Positions 26,988 to 35,630 are shown, counted from the first letter of the stretch. The stretch is 64,000 nucleotides of DNA from JBCBGF01 sp038526915 (GCA_038526915.1 JBCBGF010000002.1:310001-374000), one strand, 5' to 3'. Numbers and translations are program-made. Notes: generated by a model from the letters alone, not told the origin.

Positions 26988-27155
26988 CAGGGACCTCCGT
27001 TGCAGTCTTCGCCATAGATAGGCGCAAAGGGTCGTGCTTCCATGACCTCACGTCCATCACGCTTGTGTGACGGGGTGCGGCATTGAAGCCTTTTCTTTCG
27101 CGTTTTTTCCTTCTAACTTTTTCGGCAGACAGAAAAAAATGTCAGGGAGACATCA

Positions 27156-28352
27156 ATGAAAAGACTTCTTACGGCGACAGCCGCCTCTGCACTTATGACA
27201 TCGGCAGCCTTTGCTGACGGTCACACCGAGGTCAAGCTGGGCGTATTCCTGGGCTTTACGGGCCCGATTGAATCGCTCGTGGCCGAAATGGGCCCAGCCG
27301 CTGAGTTCGCAATTGAAGAGGCGAACGCCAGCGACAACTTCCTTGGCGGTGCGTCCGTCACCTCAGTCCGTGGTGACACGACGTGCGTGGATGCCGGTGC
27401 GGCCACTGCTGCGGCTGAGCGTCTGATCACCGGCGACGGCGTTGCCGGTATCGTTGGCGGCGACTGTTCGGGTGTCACCGGTGCAACACTGCAAAACGTG
27501 GCCCTGCCCAATGGCATGGTGATGATTTCGCCCTCGGCAACGTCGCCGGGCCTCAGCCACAACAACAATGAAGACAACGGCCTGTTCTTCCGCACGGCAC
27601 CGTCGGATGCCCGCCAGGGTGTCGTGATGACCGAGGTTCTGCTGGATCAGGGCATCAACGAAGTTGCGGTGACCTATACCAACAACGACTATGGCAAGGG
27701 CCTCGCCGACGCCTTCCAGGCAGCATTTGAGGAAGCCGGTGGCACGATCACCATCACAGCCGCGCATGAAGACGGCAAAGCCGACTACTCGGCTGAAGTC
27801 GGCGCACTTGCGGCTGCCGGTGGCCAGCGCCTCGTTGTAGCGGGCTACGTCGATCAGGGTGGCGCGGGGATCGTTCGGGCCGCACTCGACACCGGTGCGT
27901 TTGACACGTTCCACTTCCCCGATGGGATGATTGGCGAGGCGCTGACCGACAACTTCGGCGATGAGATCGATGGCTCATCCGGTCAGCACCCCAGCCCGTC
28001 CGACGAACTGGCTGCGGCCTTTACCGAACTGGTGGATGGCCGGTTCGAGGCCACATCGCCTTTTGCGCCCGAAAGCTATGACGCGGCGGCACTGATCCTG
28101 CTGGCCATGCAGGCTGCCGGATCCGCCGATCCTGCAGAATACGCAGGCAAGGTCTTTGACGTGGCCAATGCGCCCGGCGAACCGATTGGCGCAGGCGAGT
28201 TGGACAAGGCGTTCCAGATCCTCGCCGAAGGTGGTGAGATCGACTATGTCGGCGCATCGGGTGTTGAGCTGATCGGGCCCGGCGAAGCCGCCGGCAACTA
28301 TCGCCAGATCACCGTCGAAGGCGGTTCGATCGAAACCGTTCAGTTCCGCTAA
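27156..28352 (+). CDS. livJ: Branched-chain amino acid-type ABC transporter, substrate-binding protein
   Basis: Periplasmic binding protein of the Leu/Ile/Val-type (or amide/urea-type) ABC system, 398 residues. The start follows AGGGAGA. A signal peptide (KRLLTATAASALMTSAAFA) comes first, then KLGVFLGFTGPIESLVAEMG, and later VPxF-like FDTFHFPDGMIGEAL. Ligand choice is uncertain because liv-like proteins vary. It leads the liv operon and is separated from livG by a strong terminator-like hairpin, which should make this protein more abundant than the membrane parts. Confidence 0.9.
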   Translation: MKRLLTATAASALMTSAAFADGHTEVKLGVFLGFTGPIESLVAEMGPAAEFAIEEANASDNFLGGASVTSVRGDTTCVDAGAATAAAERLITGDGVAGIVGGDCSGVTGATLQNVALPNGMVMISPSATSPGLSHNNNEDNGLFFRTAPSDARQGVVMTEVLLDQGINEVAVTYTNNDYGKGLADAFQAAFEEAGGTITITAAHEDGKADYSAEVGALAAAGGQRLVVAGYVDQGGAGIVRAALDTGAFDTFHFPDGMIGEALTDNFGDEIDGSSGQHPSPSDELAAAFTELVDGRFEATSPFAPESYDAAALILLAMQAAGSADPAEYAGKVFDVANAPGEPIGAGELDKAFQILAEGGEIDYVGASGVELIGPGEAAGNYRQITVEGGSIETVQFR

Positions 28353-28370
28353 GCGCGGCACGGACACAAG

Positions 28371-28403
28371 AACAGCCCCGGGCGCATCCCGGGGCTGTTT
28401 TAC
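28371..28403 (+). terminator. Hairpin terminator/attenuator between livJ and livG
   Basis: Perfect 12-base stem AACAGCCCCGGG / CCCGGGGCTGTT with a five-base loop, followed by TTTTA, 18 bases after the livJ stop. It has the form of an intrinsic terminator. Because livG starts only 24 bases later with no evident promoter, partial read-through is likely. This would give high livJ and lower livGFHM expression. Confidence 0.85.
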
Positions 28404-28426
28404 TATCGTTCGGGGATCGGACCCAA

Positions 28427-29209
28427 ATGATCGTAGTTGAAGACGTCCACAAGCATTTCGGCGGCTTTCACGCCGTGGATGGCGCGTCCCTGGTAATCAA
28501 AGAAGGTTCGATCACCGGCTTGATCGGCCCCAACGGCGCCGGGAAAACCACCCTTTTCAATGTGATCGCGGGCGTTTTGAAACCAACATCCGGTCGCGTG
28601 ACCATGGCGGGCGAGGATATCACCGGCCTGCCACCGCATGATCTGTTCCACAAAGGCCTTCTGCGCACGTTCCAGATCGCGCATGAGTTTGGCTCAATGA
28701 CCGTGCGGGAAAACCTGATGATGGTGCCCGCCGCACAGTCTGGCGAAACCCTGTGGAACGCCTGGTTCAAACGCGGCCAGATTGCGCAGGAAGAAGCGGC
28801 TCTTCTGAAGAAAGCCGACGAAGTCCTCGAATTTCTTACGATTGATCACCTGAAGGATGAACGCGCGGGCAATCTGTCCGGCGGGCAAAAGAAGCTTCTC
28901 GAACTGGGCCGCACCATGATGGTCGATGCCCGTATCGTGTTCTTGGACGAGGTTGGTGCCGGTGTGAACCGAACGCTTCTCAACACCATCGGCGATGCCA
29001 TCGTCCGGCTTAATGAGGAACGCGGATATACGTTCTGTATGATCGAACACGACATGGATTTCATCGGACGGCTTTGTGACCCCGTCATCGTTATGGCCGA
29101 GGGCAAGGTGTTGGCCGAGGGCACGATTGATGAGATCAAGTCGAATGAGCAAGTGATCGAGGCCTATCTCGGCACCGGGCTGAAGAACAAGGACAAGGTC
29201 GGCGCATGA
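28427..29209 (+). CDS. livG: Branched-chain amino acid-type ABC transporter ATP-binding protein
   Basis: First of two ATPase subunits, 260 residues. It has Walker A LIGPNGAGKTTLFNVIAG, signature NLSGGQKKLLELGRTM, Walker B IVFLDEVGAGVN and the switch His in MIEHDMDF, as in LivG. The LivG C-terminal end GTIDEIKSNEQVIEAYLG is present. It ends with an ATGA overlap with livF. Confidence 0.95.
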   Translation: MIVVEDVHKHFGGFHAVDGASLVIKEGSITGLIGPNGAGKTTLFNVIAGVLKPTSGRVTMAGEDITGLPPHDLFHKGLLRTFQIAHEFGSMTVRENLMMVPAAQSGETLWNAWFKRGQIAQEEAALLKKADEVLEFLTIDHLKDERAGNLSGGQKKLLELGRTMMVDARIVFLDEVGAGVNRTLLNTIGDAIVRLNEERGYTFCMIEHDMDFIGRLCDPVIVMAEGKVLAEGTIDEIKSNEQVIEAYLGTGLKNKDKVGA

Positions 29210-30036
29210 GCGGAAACCCCTATGCAGACGACCGCGGCAACAAGGATGCCTCCATCGCCAACCCCCGCCCCTCGGGCACGCTGACCGCCTACGGCACCGA
29301 CACCGCTGGCAAGCCCAGATCCGCAGACGGGCCGTTCCTGATCGGTGATCAGATGACGGGCGGCTATGGCACCGGTGCAGATATCCTGCACGAGTGCACG
29401 ATCGCGGTGGAGGAAGGCAAAATCGCCGTGATCGTGGGCCCCAACGGCGCGGGCAAATCGACCGCTATGAAGGCCGTGTTCGGGATGTTGAACGTGCGCA
29501 GCGGATCTGTGCGGCTGGGCGACAAAGACATCACGGCGCTCACACCTCAGGCGCGTGTGGCCGAGGGCATGGCCTTTGTCCCGCAGACTTCGAATATCTT
29601 CACGTCCATGACGGTCGAGGAAAACCTTGAAATGGGCGCGTTCCTGCGTCGCGACGACATCAAGGGTACGATGGAGCAAGTGTATGATCTGTTCCCCATC
29701 CTGCGCGACAAGCGGCGCCAGGCGGCGGGCGAGTTGTCAGGCGGACAGCGCCAGCAAGTCGCCGTGGGTCGCGCGCTGATGACGCAACCCCGCGTTCTGA
29801 TGCTGGATGAACCCACGGCAGGCGTGTCGCCCATCGTGATGGATGAGCTCTTTGACCGGATCATCGAGGTTGCCCGGACAGGGATTTCAATCCTGATGGT
29901 CGAACAGAACGCCCGCCAGGCGCTGGAGATTGCGGATACAGGCTACGTCCTCGTCCAGGGCCGGAACGCTTACACTGGCACCGGGGCCGAGCTTCTGGCC
30001 GACCCCGACGTCCGCCGAAGCTTTCTGGGGGGCTAG
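29206..30036 (+). CDS. livF: Branched-chain amino acid-type ABC transporter ATP-binding protein
   Basis: Second ATPase subunit, 276 residues. It has Walker A IVGPNGAGKSTAMKAVFG, signature ELSGGQRQQVAVGRALM and Walker B VLMLDEPTAGVSP. About 40 N-terminal residues (GNPYADDRGNKDASIAN onward, polar and low in hydrophobics) precede the usual LivF start and are not explained by the family. An internal start cannot be excluded, but the ATGA overlap with livG supports the long form. Confidence 0.93.
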   Translation: MSGNPYADDRGNKDASIANPRPSGTLTAYGTDTAGKPRSADGPFLIGDQMTGGYGTGADILHECTIAVEEGKIAVIVGPNGAGKSTAMKAVFGMLNVRSGSVRLGDKDITALTPQARVAEGMAFVPQTSNIFTSMTVEENLEMGAFLRRDDIKGTMEQVYDLFPILRDKRRQAAGELSGGQRQQVAVGRALMTQPRVLMLDEPTAGVSPIVMDELFDRIIEVARTGISILMVEQNARQALEIADTGYVLVQGRNAYTGTGAELLADPDVRRSFLGG

Positions 30037-30040
30037 TGGC

Positions 30041-30451
30041 ATGCTGATGGCCTTCATCCTGACCGCGCTGCTTGAGACTCTGGGGTTTGGACCACAACCG
30101 CTTGTCTGCCGCTTCCCACCGGCCGAGATCGGCCATCAGACGATCAAGATCGCCGCAACGGAACGCCCGAGCCTGAAGGACATCCCCGGTCTGTTCCGTG
30201 TCGAGGTCATGGTGAATGACACAATCTCGCTGCCCGGTGCGGCGCAGCCCATCACAACGACCGAGTTGCGCGACGCCATGGTGCGCGCGGTGCAGGGCCG
30301 GACGACCTTTTACACGCTCGGGTTCGACGATACCGGGGCCGCTGCCCTGAACATCCTCTGGGCCGAAGACACCGCCAGCGAGCCGCGCGAAGTCACACGG
30401 ATCGGGCGGTGCCGCAACTATAACAGCCATCTGGATCGGTGGCTGTCATGA
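30041..30451 (+). CDS. Unknown small protein inside the liv operon
   Basis: A 136-residue protein I do not recognise. Residues 1-12 are hydrophobic (LMAFILTALLETLGFG), possibly a short signal or anchor. The body contains CRFPPAEIGHQTIKI, LFRVEVMVNDTISLPGAA and a C-terminal CRNYNSHLDRWLS. It starts five bases after the livF stop and overlaps the next gene as ATGA, so it is firmly part of the operon. Codon use matches the neighbours. The role is unknown; a link to the transporter is inferred only from position. Confidence 0.75.
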   Translation: MLMAFILTALLETLGFGPQPLVCRFPPAEIGHQTIKIAATERPSLKDIPGLFRVEVMVNDTISLPGAAQPITTTELRDAMVRAVQGRTTFYTLGFDDTGAAALNILWAEDTASEPREVTRIGRCRNYNSHLDRWLS

Positions 30452-30846
30452 TCTGGCGTATGATCTTTGTGGCGGCCTTTCCGGGTGTTGCACTGGCCCA
30501 ATGGGTCGACATCACCGAGGCCCCGGTACAGCGGGAGATCGCACTGACCTGCACGTTCACGACCGAGTGCATGGATACCGAAGGCTGCGCGGACACCAGC
30601 TACACCGTGACGCTGGACGGTTTGGCCGGTGGCCTTGCCGAAGACCAAATGGTGGTCGGCGCAATCATGGTTTCCGATGCCGCAAGCGTCGAGATGTCGG
30701 GGACCCTGATCGACGATATCCTTCGGCTGAACTCGTTTGACACCGCGATGCCGCAGCTCTTGATCTCGACCGCGGACGGCGCCCGCCTCACCGCGCATAT
30801 CACCAGCGTCCCCCTTGCCATCACCTATGCAGGAACCTGCGAATGA
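30448..30846 (+). CDS. Unknown secreted small protein inside the liv operon
   Basis: A 132-residue protein with a likely signal peptide (IWRMIFVAAFPGVALAQ, cleavage after Ala-Leu-Ala). The mature part has five Cys residues: three close together in TCTFTTEC and EGCAD, and one at the end (AGTCE). These suggest disulfides in the periplasm. A beta-rich pattern (YTVTLDGLAGG, ASVEMSGTLID) is visible. It overlaps its neighbours on both sides by four bases (ATGA), including livH. No family assignment. Confidence 0.75.
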   Translation: MIWRMIFVAAFPGVALAQWVDITEAPVQREIALTCTFTTECMDTEGCADTSYTVTLDGLAGGLAEDQMVVGAIMVSDAASVEMSGTLIDDILRLNSFDTAMPQLLISTADGARLTAHITSVPLAITYAGTCE

Positions 30847-31856
30847 TCGACTTGCTGAATGCCATCGTCGCCCTGTCGAACTTTGTGATCATCCCCGCAG
30901 TGTCGTATGGCAGCCAGCTGGCCCTGGGGGCGTTGGGCGTGACGCTGATCTACGGCATCCTGCGCTTTTCGAATTTTGCCCATGGCGACACGATGGCCTT
31001 TGGGGCCATGGCAACGATCCTCTTTACCTGGTGGTTGCAAAGCCTAGGCGTATCGCTTGGACCACTGCCCACGGCGCTTCTGGCGCTGCCCGTCGGGATC
31101 GCAGCTACGGCGCTGTTGCTCCTCGGCACAGACAAACTGGTCTATCAATTCTACCGACGGCAAAAGGCGGCGCCGGTGATCCTCGTGATCGTCTCGATGG
31201 GCGTCATGTTTGTCATGAACGGCGTGGTGCGCTTTATCATCGGCGTGGACGATCAACGCTTCGCCGATGGCGAGCGCTTTATCATCTCGGCACGGGATTT
31301 CCGCGAGATGACGGGGCTGGCCGAGGGCTTGGCGCTACGCACATCCACCGTGATCACCATGGTTACGGCGATCATCGTTGTTGCCGCCCTATTCTGGTTT
31401 CTCAACAACACGCGTACCGGCAAGTCCATGCGGGCGTTTTCCGACAATGAGGACCTCGCCCTTCTGTCCGGGATCAACCCAGAGCGTGTGGTGGCAATCA
31501 CCTGGATCATCGTGGCCGCCCTGGCCACGATTGCGGGCGTGCTCTACGGCCTCGACAAATCCTTCAAGCCCTTCACCTATTTCCAGCTTTTGCTGCCGAT
31601 CTTCGCCGCGGCCATCGTGGGCGGTCTGGGCAACCCGATCGGTGCGATCGCGGGCGGGTTCGTGATTGCCTTCTCCGAGGTCACGATCACCTACGCGTTC
31701 AAGAAGGTCCTGACCTATCTCCTGCCCGAAAGCCTTGAGCCCGCGGGATTGGTCCAGCTTCTCTCCACCGACTATAAATTCGCGGTCTCATTCGCGATCC
31801 TGGTGGTCGTCCTTCTGTTCCGACCGACAGGCCTGTTTCAGGGGAAAGCGGTATGA
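30843..31856 (+). CDS. livH: Branched-chain amino acid-type ABC transporter permease
   Basis: First membrane subunit, 337 residues with about eight or nine hydrophobic segments. LivH marks are GALGVTLIYGILRFSNFAHGD at the N-terminus (seen as LIYGILRFSNFAHGD) and, late in the protein, FAAAIVGGLGNPIGAIAGG, which contains the EAA-like ATPase contact. Its length is above the family's usual 290-310 because of an expanded loop around residues 100-160 (VSMGVMFVMNGVVRF). It overlaps livM by four bases. Confidence 0.94.
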   Translation: MIDLLNAIVALSNFVIIPAVSYGSQLALGALGVTLIYGILRFSNFAHGDTMAFGAMATILFTWWLQSLGVSLGPLPTALLALPVGIAATALLLLGTDKLVYQFYRRQKAAPVILVIVSMGVMFVMNGVVRFIIGVDDQRFADGERFIISARDFREMTGLAEGLALRTSTVITMVTAIIVVAALFWFLNNTRTGKSMRAFSDNEDLALLSGINPERVVAITWIIVAALATIAGVLYGLDKSFKPFTYFQLLLPIFAAAIVGGLGNPIGAIAGGFVIAFSEVTITYAFKKVLTYLLPESLEPAGLVQLLSTDYKFAVSFAILVVVLLFRPTGLFQGKAV

Positions 31857-33157
31857 GCATTCCTATCAAAAACGCCCTGCTCTTTGTCCTGGTCTTCTCT
31901 CTGATTGCGTCGACGGGGTTCACCAGCAGCTGGAACGTGGCTCTAGGCATCTTCAACATGGGCCTCATCAGCGCGATCATGGCCTTGGGCGTGAACATGC
32001 AGTGGGGCTATGCTGGGCTGTTCAACGTGGGCGTCATGGGCTTTGTCGCCTTGGGCGGCCTCGGCGCAGTCGTCGTCTCCATGCCCCCGGTGGGGGAGGC
32101 TTGGGCCGCCGGCGGGGTGCGCATTATCCTGGGCCTGATCCTCGGCGCGATGTCGATCATCGCGGCGATCCTGTACTACGCACGCATGCCCGCGGGCCTT
32201 GCCCGAACACTAGGGGTCATAGCGATCCTGATCGTGGGCTTCGCGATCTACCGTACCGTCTTTGATCCCGGCAAAGCCGCGGTGGAGGCCGTCTCGCCCG
32301 CGACCACGGGCTACCTGGGCGGGCTTGGATTGCCGATCCTGCTATCCTGGCCGGTCGGGGCTGCGCTGGCCGCTGGGGCCGCTTGGATCGTTGGCAAAAC
32401 CGCTTTGGGCCTACGCTCCGACTATCTGGCCATCGCCACACTTGGCATCGCCGAGATCATCATCGCAATCCTTAAGAACGAAGATTGGCTGTCGCGTGGC
32501 GTGAAGAATGTCATCGGAATCCCGCGCCCAGTACCCTACGAGATCGACCTGCAGAACGATCCGGCCTTTGTCGAGCGGATGACCAACTGGGGATACGACC
32601 CCGTCATTGCGTCGTCGATCACCGTGAAACTGGCCTACTCGGGCCTGTTCATCGCGATCCTGGTGGGCCTGTTATGGCTGACCCAGTCGGCACTGAATTC
32701 CCCCTGGGGCCGCATGATGCGCGCGATCCGCGATAATGAGGTCGCGGCGGAGGCGATGGGCAAGGATGTCACCAAGCGTCACTTGCAGATCTTCATCCTC
32801 GGCTCGGCCGTTTGTGGCCTGGCTGGCGCGATGATGACCACGCTTGATGGGCAGCTCACACCCGGCACCTACCAACCTTTGCGCTTCACATTCCTCGTGT
32901 GGGTGATGGTGATCGTCGGCGGCTCGGGCAACAACTTCGGGGCTGTGCTGGGCGGGTTCCTGATCTGGTTCCTGTGGGTGATGGTCGAACCCTACGGCCT
33001 GGCCTTGATCGAACTGATCACCGCCGGCATGCCGGATGGATCGGCGTTAAAGGAACACCTCCTCGACAGTGCGGCGCATATGCGGCTGCTGACGATGGGG
33101 CTGATCTTGCTGATTGTTCTGCGGTTCAGCCCGCGCGGGTTGATCCCGGAGCGCTAG
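31853..33157 (+). CDS. livM: Branched-chain amino acid-type ABC transporter permease
   Basis: Second membrane subunit, 434 residues, with the LivM marks ALGVNMQWGYAGLFNVGVMG near residue 45 (seen as NMQWGYAGLFNVGV), DYLAIATLGIAEIIIAIL and the coupling loop MRAIRDNEVAAEAMGKDV. VWVMVIVGGSGNNFGAVLGG closes the transmembrane core. It is the last gene of the operon. Its stop shares CTAG with the convergent membrane protein gene. Confidence 0.94.
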   Translation: MSIPIKNALLFVLVFSLIASTGFTSSWNVALGIFNMGLISAIMALGVNMQWGYAGLFNVGVMGFVALGGLGAVVVSMPPVGEAWAAGGVRIILGLILGAMSIIAAILYYARMPAGLARTLGVIAILIVGFAIYRTVFDPGKAAVEAVSPATTGYLGGLGLPILLSWPVGAALAAGAAWIVGKTALGLRSDYLAIATLGIAEIIIAILKNEDWLSRGVKNVIGIPRPVPYEIDLQNDPAFVERMTNWGYDPVIASSITVKLAYSGLFIAILVGLLWLTQSALNSPWGRMMRAIRDNEVAAEAMGKDVTKRHLQIFILGSAVCGLAGAMMTTLDGQLTPGTYQPLRFTFLVWVMVIVGGSGNNFGAVLGGFLIWFLWVMVEPYGLALIELITAGMPDGSALKEHLLDSAAHMRLLTMGLILLIVLRFSPRGLIPER

Positions 33158-33582
33158 CTCAGGACGCCGCGCATCCGTTGCGCGCGTGCATAGAGCCATA
33201 CGATGACGGATATCGCGGCCCCCGCGGTAACGATGGCGTCGCCGATCCATCCCGCAACCGACCGCATCGGGGGATCGGACACGAACATGAGCCAGACCGC
33301 GCAATAGACCATTGCGAGCGCCGCCACCGACAACATCAAAGGCGCCCCCGGCCCACGGAACAGCATCAGCAAGGCCCCCAACACACCGCAGATCGCCCCA
33401 ATGGCCCAAGGTCCGTCAAAGGCAATCGGCAACGTGGTGAAATACGCAACCTGCGCATCCGTGAAGAGATCCACATACGGGCCAAACAGGGTATGCGTCA
33501 TGACAAAATCGGCCGCTGCTCCGACCGTCCACCCCAGCGTGAACAAGGCCATGGGAAGAAAATGCCAAGGTTTGTTCATCAT
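33154..33582 (-). CDS. Four-segment membrane protein, unknown function
   Basis: A 142-residue protein with four predicted membrane segments (about residues 8-27, 50-68, 74-95 and 105-130). The ATG pair at 33582 gives the natural start MNKPWHFLPMALFTLGW; the frame extends upstream without hydrophobic content. Polar loops contain FVMTHTLFGPYVDLFTDAQ and SDPPMRSVAGWIGDA. I do not recognise a family. It is the only gene between livM (convergent, sharing four bases) and the Hint-domain gene upstream. Confidence 0.7.
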   Translation of the reverse strand: MMNKPWHFLPMALFTLGWTVGAAADFVMTHTLFGPYVDLFTDAQVAYFTTLPIAFDGPWAIGAICGVLGALLMLFRGPGAPLMLSVAALAMVYCAVWLMFVSDPPMRSVAGWIGDAIVTAGAAISVIVWLYARAQRMRGVLS

Positions 33583-33626
33583 GCACTCCGCCCTTGCCAA
33601 CCCTCGCGGCGCCCGGCGCCATAGCT

Positions 33627-34235
33627 CTAGGGTCGCGACGGGGCCCTCTTGAACAACCACGCAACTTCCCGGGCATCAAGGACCGGTCGCCCGTCACATT
33701 CCCCTTGATCATAGAGAAATGGCGCAGGATCGACCACAGGGGTCCGCTTCTGATCCTGGAGCATGGATTTGGCCTGCGCCGGCGCCCAGCTCCGAAACTC
33801 CAACCCTGCCTGTGTTAGAGATGCGACCTCACTGGTATGTATCGCGACCATGGCCGTGCGGCTTCGCGCCAACCGGACGCCATCGCAGGTGCCGAGCAAG
33901 TCGCCTGCGCGCATCCAGGGTGCCGGATGGCCAACAAGAGTAATGGCCGCCTCGCAAGCCACGCTCACACACTGCTCAGACGCGACAACCATCGTGCGGG
34001 TCGGGTGCCCGTCCCCCAAAGCCCCTTCGGCAATGCAGATACCGCGCCCCCAGCCGACGATGCCGCGCCAGCTCACAAGCACCGCTTGGCCCCGACCGTT
34101 GGCCAGCGCGTCACCGGGCCGCAACCACTCCACGGGTCGCGCGCCGCACACGGTGTCCAGCAGTGTCCCCGCCGAAAACCCGTGCGTTGCCGGCGCACCA
34201 GCCCGCGTTGCCAGACGTCGATCGAAAACGGCCAT
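33627..34235 (-). CDS. Hint-domain (Hedgehog/intein-type) protein, catalytic Cys absent
   Basis: A 202-residue protein of the Hint domain group common in Rhodobacteraceae. The region GTLLDTVCGARPVEWLRPGD, with GIVGWGRGICIAEGALGD and the later VASEQCVSVAC, follows the Hint_2 layout (first strand, PVE-L-x-x-GD turn, then an S-x-x-H-like block). In typical members the first strand is P-C-F-T-P-G-T; here it is HGFSAGT, so the self-splicing Cys is replaced by Gly. The C-terminal part ends in KRAPSRP. It lies 67 bases downstream of a second Hint gene on the same strand. Confidence 0.7.
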   Translation of the reverse strand: MAVFDRRLATRAGAPATHGFSAGTLLDTVCGARPVEWLRPGDALANGRGQAVLVSWRGIVGWGRGICIAEGALGDGHPTRTMVVASEQCVSVACEAAITLVGHPAPWMRAGDLLGTCDGVRLARSRTAMVAIHTSEVASLTQAGLEFRSWAPAQAKSMLQDQKRTPVVDPAPFLYDQGECDGRPVLDAREVAWLFKRAPSRP

Positions 34236-34302
34236 CGGCCCATCCCATGAAATAACGGACGTGGCCTATAGCAATTGCACCTTTAAAAGACGCTAAGCGG
34301 CG

Positions 34303-35511
34303 TTAGTCGTAGAACGCCCCGCCTTTCGGGCGCTTGAGACCGGGAAACAACTCCAACAGCTCGGTCTTTTGCGCATTGCCGTCCGGACGGCCCGGTTGGA
34401 AGCTTTCGGCCCAAACGCCATTGATGCATACCGTCTGCTGTCGGTCGAACATCAGCCGCACATACGTCACCCCAAGGGCATCGACCTCATAGACCCCACG
34501 GTGATTGACCAAGTGCTTGGCCGCCACCAGCACTTCGGGCGCATCCGCTTCAAGCAGCGTGGTGTCCTTGCGCACCCAGAGGCGGTGATTGGGGCTTACC
34601 TGCATGTCACGCGTCGGCAGATCGTCCCCCAGGGCACCGCGCCGGATCAGGATCGGGCGCAGATGCGGGCTGTGCCGCAGGGTTTCCCAATCGAGGGTCG
34701 AATGCCCCACCCATCGCAAGGGCTGAAACCCGGCATCGCGCGTCAACACCTCATCACCGACGCGCAACAACTCCACTCGGCGGTTGCCGGTGGGCACGCG
34801 CACGTAGGTTCCAAATGCGAACGAAGGCACCACGCGGGCGAAATCACCGATGGCGACACGGTCGGTCCCAGTTCTGTCGGCGTTGGGAAAGTCCACATAG
34901 CCGGGCTGTCCGTCGCCCTTGGGGAACTCAACCTGAAAGGCCCCCTGCCCGCTCATGTCCAGAACCTCGCGCGTTGTCAGACGGCGACGGGCATCGGGCG
35001 CATCCCACAAGGTGACGTGATGGACCGCGCCGTGAAAAAACGGCGCCTCGCCCTTGGCCCGCGCGCCGATCACCAGTGGCAATCGCCCGCCCTGCGCCAA
35101 CGCCATGGATTGCGGCAAGGCGACATCCATTAAGGGCCCCACACCGTCGGCGCGGCGCGCCATCATGCGGTCAGGTTGATCGCCATAGCCCCAGGCCAGG
35201 GCAACTTCGAAAGCCGTCCCCGGCACAGCCATCCCATCAGCCGAGGTCAGTTGATCCACTGCGTTTTTCGGCCCCGACATCCGCAGGCAGACCGCGCCGC
35301 TTTCGGTGATCGACAGCACGAAAGCCCCCGGCTCGGTCTCTAACGCTCCGCGGGACGCAAGCGTCATCGCGGCTTCCCGATTGGGCGTAGCACTGAACAC
35401 CAACCGTCCCGCCGAACGGTTCATCACGCCGCTTTCGGCAATTCGCGCAAAATCCGAGAAGCCGTTGAAGACAGTGTCGTCCCCAAACTCCCACTGGGCG
35501 ACTTTTCCCAT
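34303..35511 (-). CDS. Hint-domain protein with N-terminal lectin-like region, Ser in place of Cys
   Basis: A protein of about 402 residues. The N-terminal half (about 1-220) looks like a LamG/concanavalin-type beta sandwich: VFNGFSDFARIAESGVMNR, GAFVLSITESGAVCLRM, GAVHHVTLWDAPDARR. Residues about 240-390 are a Hint_2 domain: RRVELLRVGDEVLTRDAGFQ, LRPILIRRGALGDDLP, then VSPNHRLWV and LVAAKHLVNHRGVYEV. The first-strand motif reads PSFAFGT, so the nucleophile position holds Ser instead of Cys. The start at 35511 opens with GKVAQWEFGDDTVFNG. Such proteins are often secreted or surface-associated in this family; the function is unknown. Confidence 0.78.
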   Translation of the reverse strand: MGKVAQWEFGDDTVFNGFSDFARIAESGVMNRSAGRLVFSATPNREAAMTLASRGALETEPGAFVLSITESGAVCLRMSGPKNAVDQLTSADGMAVPGTAFEVALAWGYGDQPDRMMARRADGVGPLMDVALPQSMALAQGGRLPLVIGARAKGEAPFFHGAVHHVTLWDAPDARRRLTTREVLDMSGQGAFQVEFPKGDGQPGYVDFPNADRTGTDRVAIGDFARVVPSFAFGTYVRVPTGNRRVELLRVGDEVLTRDAGFQPLRWVGHSTLDWETLRHSPHLRPILIRRGALGDDLPTRDMQVSPNHRLWVRKDTTLLEADAPEVLVAAKHLVNHRGVYEVDALGVTYVRLMFDRQQTVCINGVWAESFQPGRPDGNAQKTELLELFPGLKRPKGGAFYD

Positions 35512-35595
35512 CGCATACCTCACACACGCTGGCGGGCGTTCCGGTGCAGAACGCCTCACTCGTTATTCTGGTGCAGGTTATCGGGCCCCCACCCG

Positions 35596-35630
35596 GCGCT
35601 GCATCGGGGGGATCGCCCCCGATGCAGCGC
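35596..35630. repeat. Perfect 15-base inverted repeat upstream of the Hint gene
   Basis: GCGCTGCATCGGGGG (35596-35610) and CCCCCGATGCAGCGC (35616-35630) are exact inverted copies around the five-base loop GATCG. There is no T run on either side, so it is not a classical terminator. It lies 85 bases upstream of the larger Hint gene start and could be in its leader, or be a protein-binding site. Confidence 0.7.

Noticed and set aside
33627..35511. Toxin or inter-bacterial system around the Hint genes
   Set aside because: No toxin domain, immunity gene, secretion gene or repeat-rich carrier accompanies them.
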